In this document: positions 42,995 to 50,981 of the stretch, piece by piece | How the letters are laid out: the number at the start of each line of letters is the position of its first letter | How positions within the stretch are numbered: the first letter of the stretch is position 1 | Assembly (NCBI RefSeq): GCF_002906855.1 | Contig: NZ_MINI01000038.1 | Location: 992,001-1,056,000 of the forward strand | Length of the DNA: 64,000 nt | Reading direction: 5' to 3' | Origin: Pseudomonas putida | GTDB lineage: Bacteria > Pseudomonadota > Gammaproteobacteria > Pseudomonadales > Pseudomonadaceae | Translations under genes and position numbers: made by a program | The notes under the pieces: generated by a model | Seen by the model: only the letters and a program-made list of their open reading frames with translations | Told to the model about the DNA's origin: nothing | Database searches by the model: none

Positions 42995-44206
42995 TTGGCC
43001 ATCATTCATCCTAAGGTTCGCGGTTTCATCTGCACCACGACTCACCCGAAGGGCTGCGAGCTCAACGTCCGTGACCAGATCGAAGCCACCCGCAAGCTGG
43101 GCGTGCGCGAGGATGGCCCGAAGAAGGTCCTGGTCATCGGCGCTTCCAGCGGCTACGGCCTGGCAGCCCGAATCACCGCGGCCTTCGGCTTCAAGGCCGA
43201 CACCCTGGGCGTGTTCTTCGAAAAGCCAGGTACCGAGACCAAGGCCGGTACCGCCGGCTGGTACAACGCCGCTGCCTTCGACAAGTTCGCCAAGGCCGAG
43301 GGCCTGTACAGCAAGTCGATCAATGGTGACGCCTTCTCCGATGAAGCCCGCGCCAAGGTCATCGAGCTGATCAAGAACGAAATGGGTGGCAAGGTCGACC
43401 TGGTCATCTACTCGCTGGCTTCGCCTGTGCGCAAGCTGCCGCAGACCGGTGAGCTGATCCGTTCCGCGCTGAAGCCGATCGGTCAGCCATACAAGTCGAC
43501 CGCCATCGACACCAACAAGGACACCATCATCGAGGCCAGCATCGAGCCGGCCACCGAGCAGGAAATCGCCGACACCGTCACCGTCATGGGTGGCCAGGAC
43601 TGGCAGCTGTGGATCGACGCCCTGGCGGGCGCTGACGTGTTGGCCGAAGGCGCACGTACCGTGGCCTTCAGCTACATCGGCACCGAGATCACCTGGCCGA
43701 TCTACTGGCACGGCGCCCTGGGCCAGGCCAAGCAGGACCTGGACGAAACCGCACTGCGCCTGGACAAGAAACTGGCCGGTGAAGTGAAGGGCGGCGCCAA
43801 TGTGGCGGTGCTCAAGTCGGTGGTCACCCAGGCCAGCTCGGCCATCCCGGTGATGCCACTGTACCTGTCGATGGTCTTCAAGATCATGCAGGAAAAGGGT
43901 GTGCACGAAGGCACTCAGGACCAGCTCGACCGCATGTTCCGTGATCGCCTGTACCGTGCCGATGGCGCCCCGGCCGAAGTGGACGAGAAAGCCCGCCTGC
44001 GCCTGGACGACTGGGAGCTGCGCGACGACGTACAGGACGCGTGCAAGGCCATGTGGCCACAAGTAACCACCGAGAACCTGTTCGAGCTGACCGACTACGC
44101 CGGCTACAAGAAGCAGTTCCTCAACCTGTTCGGCTTCGAGCGCGCTGACGTCAACTACGACGAAGACGTGGCGACCGATGTGAAGTTCGACTGCATCGAA
44201 CTGTAA
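42995..44206 (+). CDS. fabV: Enoyl-ACP reductase FabV
   Basis: FabV carries out the last step of each fatty-acid elongation cycle with NADH and is naturally insensitive to triclosan. In its 403 residues are the start IIHPKVRGFICTTTHPKGCE, the NADH-binding loop (VLVIGASSGYGLAARI) and the active-site Y-x8-K (YWHGALGQAK), the feature that separates FabV from FabI. I place the start at the TTG at 42995, just after ACGAGGT, because it matches the family N-terminus. The ATG at 42953 would add 14 residues with no homology. A strong terminator follows. Confidence 0.94.
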   Translation: MAIIHPKVRGFICTTTHPKGCELNVRDQIEATRKLGVREDGPKKVLVIGASSGYGLAARITAAFGFKADTLGVFFEKPGTETKAGTAGWYNAAAFDKFAKAEGLYSKSINGDAFSDEARAKVIELIKNEMGGKVDLVIYSLASPVRKLPQTGELIRSALKPIGQPYKSTAIDTNKDTIIEASIEPATEQEIADTVTVMGGQDWQLWIDALAGADVLAEGARTVAFSYIGTEITWPIYWHGALGQAKQDLDETALRLDKKLAGEVKGGANVAVLKSVVTQASSAIPVMPLYLSMVFKIMQEKGVHEGTQDQLDRMFRDRLYRADGAPAEVDEKARLRLDDWELRDDVQDACKAMWPQVTTENLFELTDYAGYKKQFLNLFGFERADVNYDEDVATDVKFDCIEL

Positions 44207-44219
44207 ATCGATATAAAAG

Positions 44220-44250
44220 ATGGGGGCCGATACAGGCCCCCATTTTTTTT
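44220..44250 (+). terminator. Rho-independent terminator of fabV
   Basis: ATGGGGGCC and GGCCCCCAT form a 9-bp stem with a 6-nt loop, followed by eight T residues. Confidence 0.92.
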
Positions 44251-44284
44251 GCTAGTTTTGGCGCACAACAACAGGAAGTGCGCC

Positions 44285-45193
44285 ATGAGCAGCCTCACCC
44301 AACCCGCCACCGCCTTTCGCCAGGCCACGGCCGACGGCTATAGCCTCGGTGGCTTCTGCTGGCGTCACGCCCAGGCAGATTCCCAGCGTCCGCTGGTGAT
44401 CATCAATGCGGCCACTTCGGTACGCTGCCGCTACTACTCGCGTTTTGCCGATTACCTGTTCGCCCAAGGCTGCGATGTGCTGACCTATGACTATCGCGGG
44501 ATTGGCGAATCACGCCCGCACTCGCTGCGCGGCTTCCAGGCTTCGTGGAGCGATTGGGGCCGGCTGGATTTCGAAGCCATGCTGGCGCACGCCGCCGCGC
44601 ATTTTCCCGGTCAGCCAGTGGACGTAGTGGGCCACAGTTTCGGAGGTTGCGCCGTGGGCCTGGCGCCGTCGGCCGGGCAGGTACGGCGGGTGGTGATGGT
44701 CGGTGCGCAGTTTGCCTACTGGCGCGACTATGCCGCCGACCAGCGCTGGCGGCTGTTCGGCAAATGGCATGTGGTGATGCCGTTGCTGACCCGCGCCTTT
44801 GGCTACTTCCCCGGCAAGCGCCTTGGCTGGCTTGAGGATACGCCCGCCGGTGTGGTGCATGACTGGGCCACTCGCACACCGCGCTACGAACAGCGCCCGA
44901 GCGGGCGCGGCCTGGCAGTGTTGCCCTTCGCTCAAGTAAAGGCCGCGACCCTGGCCATCAGCCTGACGGATGACCCGTTTGGCACCGTGGCGGCGACCGA
45001 GCGGTTATTGGGATATCTGCCTGCGGCGCAGCGGCGGCATTTGCGGATTGCGCCTGTGGATATCTCGGTCGATGAGATTGGGCATTTCGCATTCTTCCAT
45101 GACCGGTTTCGCGAAAACCTGTGGCCGATTGCTTTGCAGTGGTTGCAGGAGGGCGGGCTGGCAGATGGAGTGCCGGGGACGAATATCAGTTGA
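44285..45193 (+). CDS. Alpha/beta hydrolase
   Basis: This 302-residue alpha/beta hydrolase has the nucleophile elbow GHSFGG (Ser, about residue 118) and a C-terminal catalytic His in DEIGHFAFF. YDYRGIGES is the family's early strand-loop. The pattern with the phrase INAATSVRCRYYSRFADYL resembles a widespread group of uncharacterised esterase-like proteins. The ATG at 44285 follows AGGAAG. The substrate is unknown. It is convergent with the HopJ-family gene. Confidence 0.83.
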   Translation: MSSLTQPATAFRQATADGYSLGGFCWRHAQADSQRPLVIINAATSVRCRYYSRFADYLFAQGCDVLTYDYRGIGESRPHSLRGFQASWSDWGRLDFEAMLAHAAAHFPGQPVDVVGHSFGGCAVGLAPSAGQVRRVVMVGAQFAYWRDYAADQRWRLFGKWHVVMPLLTRAFGYFPGKRLGWLEDTPAGVVHDWATRTPRYEQRPSGRGLAVLPFAQVKAATLAISLTDDPFGTVAATERLLGYLPAAQRRHLRIAPVDISVDEIGHFAFFHDRFRENLWPIALQWLQEGGLADGVPGTNIS

Positions 45194-45224
45194 AATGCTG
45201 GGCCGCAAAGCGGCCCTAGCCATC

Positions 45225-45566
45225 TCAAGCTTTGCGCGAAAGCGGCAGCTCGGCGAACTTCACGCCGGCCAGCCCATGCTTGATCAGCGCACGGATATTG
45301 CCATGGTCACTGCCCTCTGGAGTGGCCAGCACGTCACGGTAGTGCTCGCCGAAGGCCAGCAGCGCTTCCTGGTCGCTCAAGCCTTCCAGCAGGGCCAGGC
45401 CGAGGGTCTTGCACGAGCCTTCGTTCTGCCCGGCGGCATTTTCCACGCCACCGTTGTTGAAGGCCTGGGGCTGGTAGCTGTAGTTGCCGGCGATGAAGGC
45501 CAGGGTGTCGGCAAAAACGTGTTGGCCGCTGGCCAGGCTGGTGCGCAGGGTGTTCAGATCAGTCAC
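45225..45566 (-). CDS. HopJ-family protein
   Basis: This 113-residue protein belongs to the family annotated as HopJ type III effectors (LRTSLASGQHVFADTLAFI, then YQPQAFNNGGVENAAGQNEGSCKTLGLAL). The family is chromosomal in many non-pathogenic pseudomonads, so a housekeeping role is more likely than secretion, and no type III genes are nearby. A GTG start at 45566, 8 bp after AAGGA, gives the family length; an open frame to 45674 is antisense to nothing but lacks a start signal. It overlaps the DUF1244 gene by 8 bp and is likely co-transcribed with it and folM. Confidence 0.82.
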   Translation of the reverse strand: MTDLNTLRTSLASGQHVFADTLAFIAGNYSYQPQAFNNGGVENAAGQNEGSCKTLGLALLEGLSDQEALLAFGEHYRDVLATPEGSDHGNIRALIKHGLAGVKFAELPLSRKA

Positions 45567-45855
45567 GAGGTTTTCCTTGTTCAAACGCCGCTTGCTGCTC
45601 GGCGCTGGCTTCTTTCTGGTATTGGGCTTTCCACTCGGTGTAGGGCATGCCGTACACCGCTTCGCGGGCGTCATCCAGGCTGATGTCGACCTGGCGCTCG
45701 TCGGCGGCGGCCTTGTACCACTTGGACAGGCAGTTGCGGCAAAAGCCGGAGAGGTTCATCAGGTCGATGTTCTGCACGTCGGTGCGTTTCTGCAGATGTT
45801 CGACCAGGCGCCGGAACGCGGCGGCTTCGAGTTCGAGCTGTTGTTGCTCAGTCAT
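45559..45855 (-). CDS. DUF1244 protein
   Basis: This is a 98-residue alpha-helical protein of unknown function. LVEHLQKRTDVQNIDLMNLSGFCRNCLSKWY carries the family's CxxC pair and suggests a small metal or thiol site. It lies 9 bp after folM and overlaps the HopJ-like gene, so the three form a probable operon. Confidence 0.85.
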   Translation of the reverse strand: MTEQQQLELEAAAFRRLVEHLQKRTDVQNIDLMNLSGFCRNCLSKWYKAAADERQVDISLDDAREAVYGMPYTEWKAQYQKEASAEQQAAFEQGKPRD

Positions 45856-45864
45856 GGCAGTCTC

Positions 45865-46557
45865 TCAAATCATGCGGTTCTTCAGGTGGCGGCCACCGTT
45901 GATGACCACCTGGCTGCCGGTGCTGTACTGGCTGGCGAGCAGGTATTTCACTGTCTCGATCAGTGGCCCGGCGCCGGGTTCGAATTCCAGCAGGGCCTTT
46001 TTCAGGGTCTGCTGGCGATAGGCCTCGTCACCGCCTTCCTTGAGGATCAGCAGGCCCGGCAGGATACCGTTGACGCGCACCTTGGGCGCGTATTTTTCGG
46101 CGAACGACAGCACCATGTTCTGCAGCGCGGCCTTGGTCGCGGCGTAGCCGATGTGGCCTTTGCTGCCACGCGAGGAGGTTTCGTCGCAGATGTGGATGAT
46201 GTCGGCCTTGTCGACCTTGTTCAGCATCTCGCCGAGCGCCAGGTTGAGGTGGTACGGCGCTTCGACGTGCAGGCGGAACATGGTCTCGAGGTTGTCTAGG
46301 TCGTCGTCCAGCCACAGCGAGGCGTTGTGAATGATTGCACGCAGGCCGTCGTAGTTGCGCTGCAGGTGGTCGATCAACGCTTCACGGTCGGCTCTGACGC
46401 AGAGGTCGGCCTGGAACTGCACGATGTTCGGGTGCGCGGACTGCGGCTGCAGGCTGCGGCTGGCACTGATCACCGTATGGCCGGCCTGAGCCAGTTCGAA
46501 GGCCAGGGCCAGCCCGACGCGCTGGCTGGCGCCGGTGACGAGAATAGGGCTGTTCAT
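45865..46557 (-). CDS. folM: Dihydromonapterin reductase FolM (SDR)
   Basis: FolM reduces dihydromonapterin, and dihydrofolate weakly, to the tetrahydro form; in Pseudomonas tetrahydromonapterin is the cofactor for phenylalanine hydroxylase. The 230-residue short-chain dehydrogenase has an arginine-containing cofactor loop (ILVTGASQRVGLALAFEL), NASL, and the catalytic Y-x3-K in GYAATKAAL. It heads the folM-DUF1244-hopJ run. The homogentisate genes 8 kb away belong to the same phenylalanine/tyrosine pathway. Confidence 0.9.
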   Translation of the reverse strand: MNSPILVTGASQRVGLALAFELAQAGHTVISASRSLQPQSAHPNIVQFQADLCVRADREALIDHLQRNYDGLRAIIHNASLWLDDDLDNLETMFRLHVEAPYHLNLALGEMLNKVDKADIIHICDETSSRGSKGHIGYAATKAALQNMVLSFAEKYAPKVRVNGILPGLLILKEGGDEAYRQQTLKKALLEFEPGAGPLIETVKYLLASQYSTGSQVVINGGRHLKNRMI

Positions 46558-46633
46558 GTGCGGGCGGTCAACTTGTCTGTCCTGTCGTTGCCACCCAGCA
46601 TACCCGAACTGTTCCCGCTTGTATGACCTTGCC

Positions 46634-47194
46634 TCAGCGGCTGCGCAGCGCCGGGCTGGCGGCTGGCGTGGCGTGCAGCCAGTTGGCCAGCAGGCGGGTG
46701 GACAGCGGGATGAAGAGATAGACCATGACCGGTGTCAGGGCCAGCGTGCTGAGCAAGACCCGCGGCACCAGCTCGAGCATCGCGAGCCAATGCCCGAACA
46801 GCACGTTGAACAGCAGCGAGACCGGGAAAAAGGCCAGCCAGATAGCCACGGCCTGCTTCCAGCGTGGCGGCTTTTGCACCGTATTGGTGCCAAACCAGTC
46901 GTCAATGCCGCTGACGCGCCTCTCTTTGGGGCGTTCAAACAGGCCATTACCGCGAGCCAGCCAGGCTCGGCGCGAGGCGGAGTGCTCCCAGGCGTGCAGG
47001 GTAGGCTCGTCGCTGAAGCGGAAAATGATCTGGAATTCGTCATTGTCGTGGGGCGGAGCGAGGATGCCCGAACCAAGGTAGCCGGGGAAGTCGGTGGCCA
47101 GCTGCTCGCCTTCGTGCAGCCAGGCCAGCAGGTCCTGGTAGCGGCCATGGGCGGCGCGGCGCGACACCATCAAGGTGACGGGTGGGGTAGACAT
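46634..47194 (-). CDS. ABM-domain protein with two C-terminal membrane helices
   Basis: The 186-residue protein has an N-terminal antibiotic-biosynthesis-monooxygenase-like domain (VTLMVSRRAAHGRYQDLLAWL to HAWEHSASRRAWL, about residues 1-100). A linker and two membrane helices follow (WLAFFPVSLLFNVLFGHWLA and VLLSTLALTPVMVYLFIPL). The ATG at 47194 follows AGGAGA; the open frame beyond is non-coding. The fusion of this small barrel to a membrane anchor is a recognised but uncharacterised architecture. It is divergent from the MerR gene. Confidence 0.82.
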   Translation of the reverse strand: MSTPPVTLMVSRRAAHGRYQDLLAWLHEGEQLATDFPGYLGSGILAPPHDNDEFQIIFRFSDEPTLHAWEHSASRRAWLARGNGLFERPKERRVSGIDDWFGTNTVQKPPRWKQAVAIWLAFFPVSLLFNVLFGHWLAMLELVPRVLLSTLALTPVMVYLFIPLSTRLLANWLHATPAASPALRSR

Positions 47195-47392
47195 TGTGTA
47201 TCTCCTGGCGACGGGCTGGCGGGTAGCCGGCCTCTTGGCTGCGTGGCCCGGGGTGGTGGGCAACGGCAACAGGCATGCAAGAATCGGGCGCATGCAGTGT
47301 TAACAATTGTTCGCAAACGGTTGCTGGCTTGCGGCCTAAGCTGTCGTAGTAGAATGACCGTTCAACTTCCGCACACAGGTTACTCAGTGCAG

Positions 47393-48325
47393 ATGAACAA
47401 ACAGGGACGTAGCTCGGAGATCGAGACAGGCCTGCAACACCAGGACCTGTTCCCCATCCGTGAGGTTTCGCGCCTGACCGGGGTCAACGCCGTGACCCTG
47501 CGTGCATGGGAACGCCGCTACGGGCTGATCCAGCCGACCCGCACCGATAGCGGTCACCGGTTGTACTCCCAGGCGGATATCGAACAGGTCCGCAGCATCC
47601 TGGGTTGGCTTGAGCGAGGCGTTGCGGTCAGCAAGGTCGGGGGTATTCTCGCCCGCGGCCAGGCAGTCGCCCAGGGCGTGATTTCAGCTGATGACAGAAC
47701 GCACTGGCAGGCTCAGGTGCGCAAGGCTGTGAATCGCTTCGACGCGCCGAGCCTGGACCGGCTGTTCGACCAAGTGTTCGCGACAATCGCCCTGGACCAG
47801 GTGTTCGGCGATGTGTTCTTGCCCGTCTGGCATGATCTGGCGGCGGGGCAGGGGGCGTTCGGCCAGGCCAGCGAGTGGTTATTCCTTGATCAGTTCTTGC
47901 GGGGCCGGGTGTTCTCCCGTTTGCAGCTTTCGCGTCAGCCGCGCGCGCGCCATGTACTGCTGGCTCCGCTTCCCGGGCTGTGCCACGAGCTGGAACTGCT
48001 GGTGACCGGCCTGCTTCTGGGCGGCGATGACATTGGCGTGAGTCTGCTCATGCCCGGCCAGTCGCTGGAAGAGTTGCCGCTGGTGTGTGAGCGCCTGCGG
48101 CCGGATGCGCTGGTGCTGTTTGCCAACCATTCGCCGACAGTCGAATTGAACAAGCGCCTCAGGCGTCTGGCAGTAAGCCTGGAATGCCCATTGCTGTTGG
48201 CCGGTGAGGCGGCCGAGAGCGCCCAGGACAGCCTTGCGGGCAGCCCGGTTGCGTGCCTTGGTGCGGAAGGCGAGCTGATGCATCGCCGCTTGCGGCAGTA
48301 TCTGGCCGGTCAGCTCGATACCTGA
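47393..48325 (+). CDS. MerR/LitR-type light-response regulator (PplR3-like)
   Basis: The 310-residue protein pairs a MerR HTH (FPIREVSRLTGVNAVTLRAWERRYGLIQPTRT, about residues 21-52) with a C-terminal B12-binding-like helical and Rossmann region, the CarH/LitR architecture. It keeps a His in GLCHELELL at the place of the cobalt-ligand His of CarH, but the Glu-His pair in the helical part is not intact (SEWLF). In P. putida, pplR3 is the class II LitR gene adjacent to the PpSB1-LOV gene and acts in blue-light induction without B12. The start may be 47393 or the ATG at 47354; neither has a clear ribosome site. Confidence 0.83.
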   Translation: MNKQGRSSEIETGLQHQDLFPIREVSRLTGVNAVTLRAWERRYGLIQPTRTDSGHRLYSQADIEQVRSILGWLERGVAVSKVGGILARGQAVAQGVISADDRTHWQAQVRKAVNRFDAPSLDRLFDQVFATIALDQVFGDVFLPVWHDLAAGQGAFGQASEWLFLDQFLRGRVFSRLQLSRQPRARHVLLAPLPGLCHELELLVTGLLLGGDDIGVSLLMPGQSLEELPLVCERLRPDALVLFANHSPTVELNKRLRRLAVSLECPLLLAGEAAESAQDSLAGSPVACLGAEGELMHRRLRQYLAGQLDT

Positions 48326-48930
48326 TCGTGCAGTTCCGGATGGGCCTGACGATGGGCCTGGAGGATGTACTCACGCAGTCGGTCGATTTCGTCGGCGGGG
48401 CTGCGGCTGAGGTCGTAGGCGGCCAGGTCTGGGCCGATGCGCCGACGCAGCCTGCCATGCAGGCCGATCGGGCTGATGCCCTCGGGGGCGAAAAACAGAT
48501 CGAAACGTGATGGAGCTTTCGCCTGGCCACGCACCTCGAGCAGCGCACCCTTGAATGAAATGTCCCGGACCAGCAGGCCACTGGCCTTGCCTTGGGCATC
48601 CCGCAGCGCGCTGGGCTGTTCCATCGACAGGCGCCAAGGGCGCAGCATGGGGCCGTCGTCTTCGTAGATTTCCGGTGAGCCGATCTGCAGGTGCACGGCA
48701 TGGAACTCGTCTTCCACCAACTGCAGCGGGAAGCTGATTTGCTGGTTGTTGAACTGAGCCTGCAGGGTCACCTGCTCGTTGGCCACCAGGCGGGCAAGCA
48801 GGGACTGGATACGGCGGTCGCCATTGACCAGCAGGCTCGACATGGGGTCGGCCAGGTTCAATTGCGGGGAGTGCTGCATGTCCTGGATGAAATCCAGTTC
48901 GTCCTGAGTCAGGAGCGCGTCTGCTTGCAT
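48310..48930 (-). CDS. PilZ-domain protein, YcgR-like, in the LOV cluster
   Basis: In these 206 residues the N-terminal half resembles the YcgR N-domain (MSSLLVNGDRRIQSLLARLVANEQVTLQAQFNNQQISF). The C-terminal half is a PilZ domain with DISFKGALLEV (DxSxxG). The paired RxxxR of a full c-di-GMP site is not visible; RPWR lies where it is expected. The ATG at 48930 is preferred over a TTG at 48960, with moderate confidence. It lies 60 bp downstream of the LOV gene on the same strand, probably co-transcribed, and overlaps the 3' end of the MerR gene by 16 bp. Confidence 0.82.
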   Translation of the reverse strand: MQADALLTQDELDFIQDMQHSPQLNLADPMSSLLVNGDRRIQSLLARLVANEQVTLQAQFNNQQISFPLQLVEDEFHAVHLQIGSPEIYEDDGPMLRPWRLSMEQPSALRDAQGKASGLLVRDISFKGALLEVRGQAKAPSRFDLFFAPEGISPIGLHGRLRRRIGPDLAAYDLSRSPADEIDRLREYILQAHRQAHPELHDQVSS

Positions 48931-48990
48931 GATCGAACTCGGTGATGACGATTTCTTCAACGGAAATTGACCGTGCTCAGGGCGCTTGGT

Positions 48991-49419
48991 TCAGCCTCGT
49001 TCGTCGGAATTCCGACGAGCGTGCATTTCGGCCAGTTCACGCTCAAGTTCGACCTGGCGGCTGACGTCTTTCTGGATACCGATGAAATAAGTGCGTTGAT
49101 CGGCATCGTGCCTCACCGGGGTGATCGACAGTTCATTCCAGAATGCGCTGCCATCCTTGCGGTAGTTGCGCAGTATTTCCCGGCACGGACGGCCTTCGGC
49201 CAAGGCTTTGCGAATGCGCGCCCGGCCCAGCTGATCGCGATCATCGGCCTGCAGGAAACGGCAATCCTGATAGAGGATTTCGTCTCGGCTGTAGCCGGTC
49301 AGGCGTTCGAAGGCCGCATTCACGTAGATCAGGATGGTGTCGTCGCCTTCCTGTTCGGCGACCACGATCCCGTCGTTTGAAGCGTCGACCATCGATTGCA
49401 GCAGCTGCGCGTTGATCAT
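48991..49419 (-). CDS. Short LOV blue-light photoreceptor (PpSB1-LOV type)
   Basis: The 142-residue FMN-binding LOV domain has short flanking helices and no effector domain. Cys53, in the motif DCRFLQ, forms the light-induced adduct; the usual NCRFLQ Asn is Asp52. Asn residues in NYRKDGSAFWNELS and Gln in FIGIQKD form the flavin pocket. Arg61 and Arg66, linked to very slow dark recovery in PpSB1-LOV, are both present. The ATG at 49419 (MINAQLLQSMV) gives exactly the PpSB1 length. Blue-light gene induction in P. putida depends on this protein with PplR regulators. Confidence 0.94.
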   Translation of the reverse strand: MINAQLLQSMVDASNDGIVVAEQEGDDTILIYVNAAFERLTGYSRDEILYQDCRFLQADDRDQLGRARIRKALAEGRPCREILRNYRKDGSAFWNELSITPVRHDADQRTYFIGIQKDVSRQVELERELAEMHARRNSDERG

Positions 49420-49451
49420 GTCTGGACCATTGGGCAATGAAGGGGACTTTC

Positions 49452-49487
49452 GTAGAGGTGGCGGTAGAGGTGGCGGTAGAGGCGGCC
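49452..49487. repeat. Three tandem 12-bp repeats
   Basis: GTAGAGGTGGCG occurs twice in succession and a third time as GTAGAGGCGGCC, between the LOV gene and the divergent flavodoxin gene. Confidence 0.85.
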
Positions 49488-49548
49488 TTTTGCCAGCGTC
49501 GAATGCTAGTATCCTACGTTTTCACTCAGTTTCGGAATCCTCTTCCTG

Positions 49549-50004
49549 ATGAAAGTCGCCATTATTTCCGGCTCGGTGTACGGCACCGCCGAAGAAGTCG
49601 CCCGCCATGCCGCTTCGTTGCTCAAGGCTGCAGGCTTTGAAGCCTGGCATGCTGCCCGTGCTACCCAGCAAGATCTCGAGGGTTTTGCCCCTGAAGCGTT
49701 GCTCGCGGTGACGTCGACCACTGGCATGGGTGAGCTGCCGGATAATCTGATGCCACTGTTCAGCAGCATTCGCGACACCCTGCCAGCGGCCTGGCGTGGG
49801 CTGCCGGGCGCGGTGATTGCCCTGGGTGACTCCAGCTATGGCGATACCTATTGCGGCGGCGGCGAGCAGATGCGCGAACTGTTCGCCGAGCTGGGGGTAC
49901 GGGAAGTGCTGCCGATGCTGAAGCTCGATGCCAGCGAGACCGTGACCCCAGAGGCTGATGCCGAGCCTTGGCTGGCAGAGCTTGCTCAAGCACTGAAAGG
50001 CTGA
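49549..50004 (+). CDS. Flavodoxin (MioC-like)
   Basis: This 151-residue FMN flavodoxin has the phosphate loop near the N-terminus (SGSVYGTAEEVARH), the 50s-loop TSTTGMGELPDN and the ring-stacking loop GDSSYGDTYCGGG. It is close to the MioC group, which supports biotin synthase. It is divergent from the LOV gene and overlaps the convergent LysR gene by 19 bp. The Fpr encoded in this window could reduce it. Confidence 0.9.
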   Translation: MKVAIISGSVYGTAEEVARHAASLLKAAGFEAWHAARATQQDLEGFAPEALLAVTSTTGMGELPDNLMPLFSSIRDTLPAAWRGLPGAVIALGDSSYGDTYCGGGEQMRELFAELGVREVLPMLKLDASETVTPEADAEPWLAELAQALKG

Positions 50005-50882
50005 GGCGTTTGCTCCTGCAGCAATTCGAGCCAGGCCTGCGCCGCACGCGACAGGTAGGCCCCACGCCGCCAGATGAAGGCGATATCCCAGCGTAGATCC
50101 GTCGGGGCCTTCAGCGGCAAGCGCACTACTCCGGGGCGCTCCAGCGCTTTTGCCACCACACGGGGCAGCAGCACCACGCCCTGGCCGGCCGCGACCAGCG
50201 CCACCAGGAAGTCCGCCTGGCCACTGCGGCCACCTTCCTTCGGGGTGAAGCCCTGCTGCTGGCAAGCCTTGAGCAAGCGATCATTGAGCACGAAGCTGCG
50301 TTGGTACAGCAGGAACGGTGTATCCGCCAGCTGCTTCAGACTCACCTGGTCCAGCGCGGCCAGCGCATGCCCGGCCGGCAGCAGGGCATCCAGCGGTTCA
50401 TTGCAGAACGGTTGGTAATCGAATGCCGGGTCGCTCGGAGTGAGGCTGCCGCCCAGCTCCAGCTCGCCATTCCTCACTGCCTGTTCGACGCTACGGCTGC
50501 CGCCTTCAAGCAGTTGAATGGCGATGTTCGGATGACGCCTGCGGTATTCGGCGAACAGCCCGGCGAACAAGGTATCGCTGCCTAGCATCGGCAAACCCAG
50601 GCGCAGCTCGCCGCGAGCCATCTGGCTGAGGTCGTCGAGCTCGCTGAGCAGCGCCTGACGCTCGCGCAGCAGCGCTTCGCCACGTGCCAGCACGATGCGT
50701 CCGGCCGCCGTCAGATGCAGCTGTGAGGCCTGACGCTCAAGCAGTGGCTGGCCCACATCTTGCTCCAATTGAGCGACCTGCTTGCTCACGGCGGACTGGC
50801 TGATATGCAACGTTTGTGCGGCTTGGGTAAAGCCACCGCGATGGACGACTTCGATGAAGCTGCGCAGCTGTTTGAATTCCAT
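49986..50882 (-). CDS. LysR-family regulator divergent from cidA/lrgB (CidR-like)
   Basis: The 298-residue protein has its HTH at residues 1-58 (MEFKQLRSFIEVVHRGGFTQ, ISQSAVSKQVAQLEQ) and a LysR effector domain. The ATG at 50882 matches the common MEFKQLRSF start. Its divergent position by 99 bp from the cidA/lrgB pair is that of CidR, which activates these genes in response to acetate or overflow metabolism in other bacteria. Confidence 0.87.
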   Translation of the reverse strand: MEFKQLRSFIEVVHRGGFTQAAQTLHISQSAVSKQVAQLEQDVGQPLLERQASQLHLTAAGRIVLARGEALLRERQALLSELDDLSQMARGELRLGLPMLGSDTLFAGLFAEYRRRHPNIAIQLLEGGSRSVEQAVRNGELELGGSLTPSDPAFDYQPFCNEPLDALLPAGHALAALDQVSLKQLADTPFLLYQRSFVLNDRLLKACQQQGFTPKEGGRSGQADFLVALVAAGQGVVLLPRVVAKALERPGVVRLPLKAPTDLRWDIAFIWRRGAYLSRAAQAWLELLQEQTPQPFSA

Positions 50883-50981
50883 GGTCGAGATTCCATTGTG
50901 GAATGGCTGCAAGTCTAACAATTCGCTTTTGGCCTAGGCAGCCGAATCTTAAAATGAGGGCCTGTCGAGGAACCCCTGCCC

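Noticed and set aside
45225..45566. Type III effector with pathogenic role (HopJ)
   Set aside because: No type III secretion genes or hrp box in the window; the family is common in saprophytic pseudomonads.
46535..47392. Upstream extension of the MerR gene (frame of 596 residues)
   Set aside because: The first 286 residues are antisense to the ABM-membrane gene and the MerR domain starts at about 47393.
49452..49487. CRISPR-like repeat array
   Set aside because: The units are 12 bp, directly adjacent without spacers, and only three; no cas genes are present.
49420..49548. PplR binding site (TRTACA-N12-TGTAYA) at the LOV gene
   Set aside because: No match to the direct-repeat motif was found here or upstream of the MerR gene, so light control of the cluster itself is not supported.
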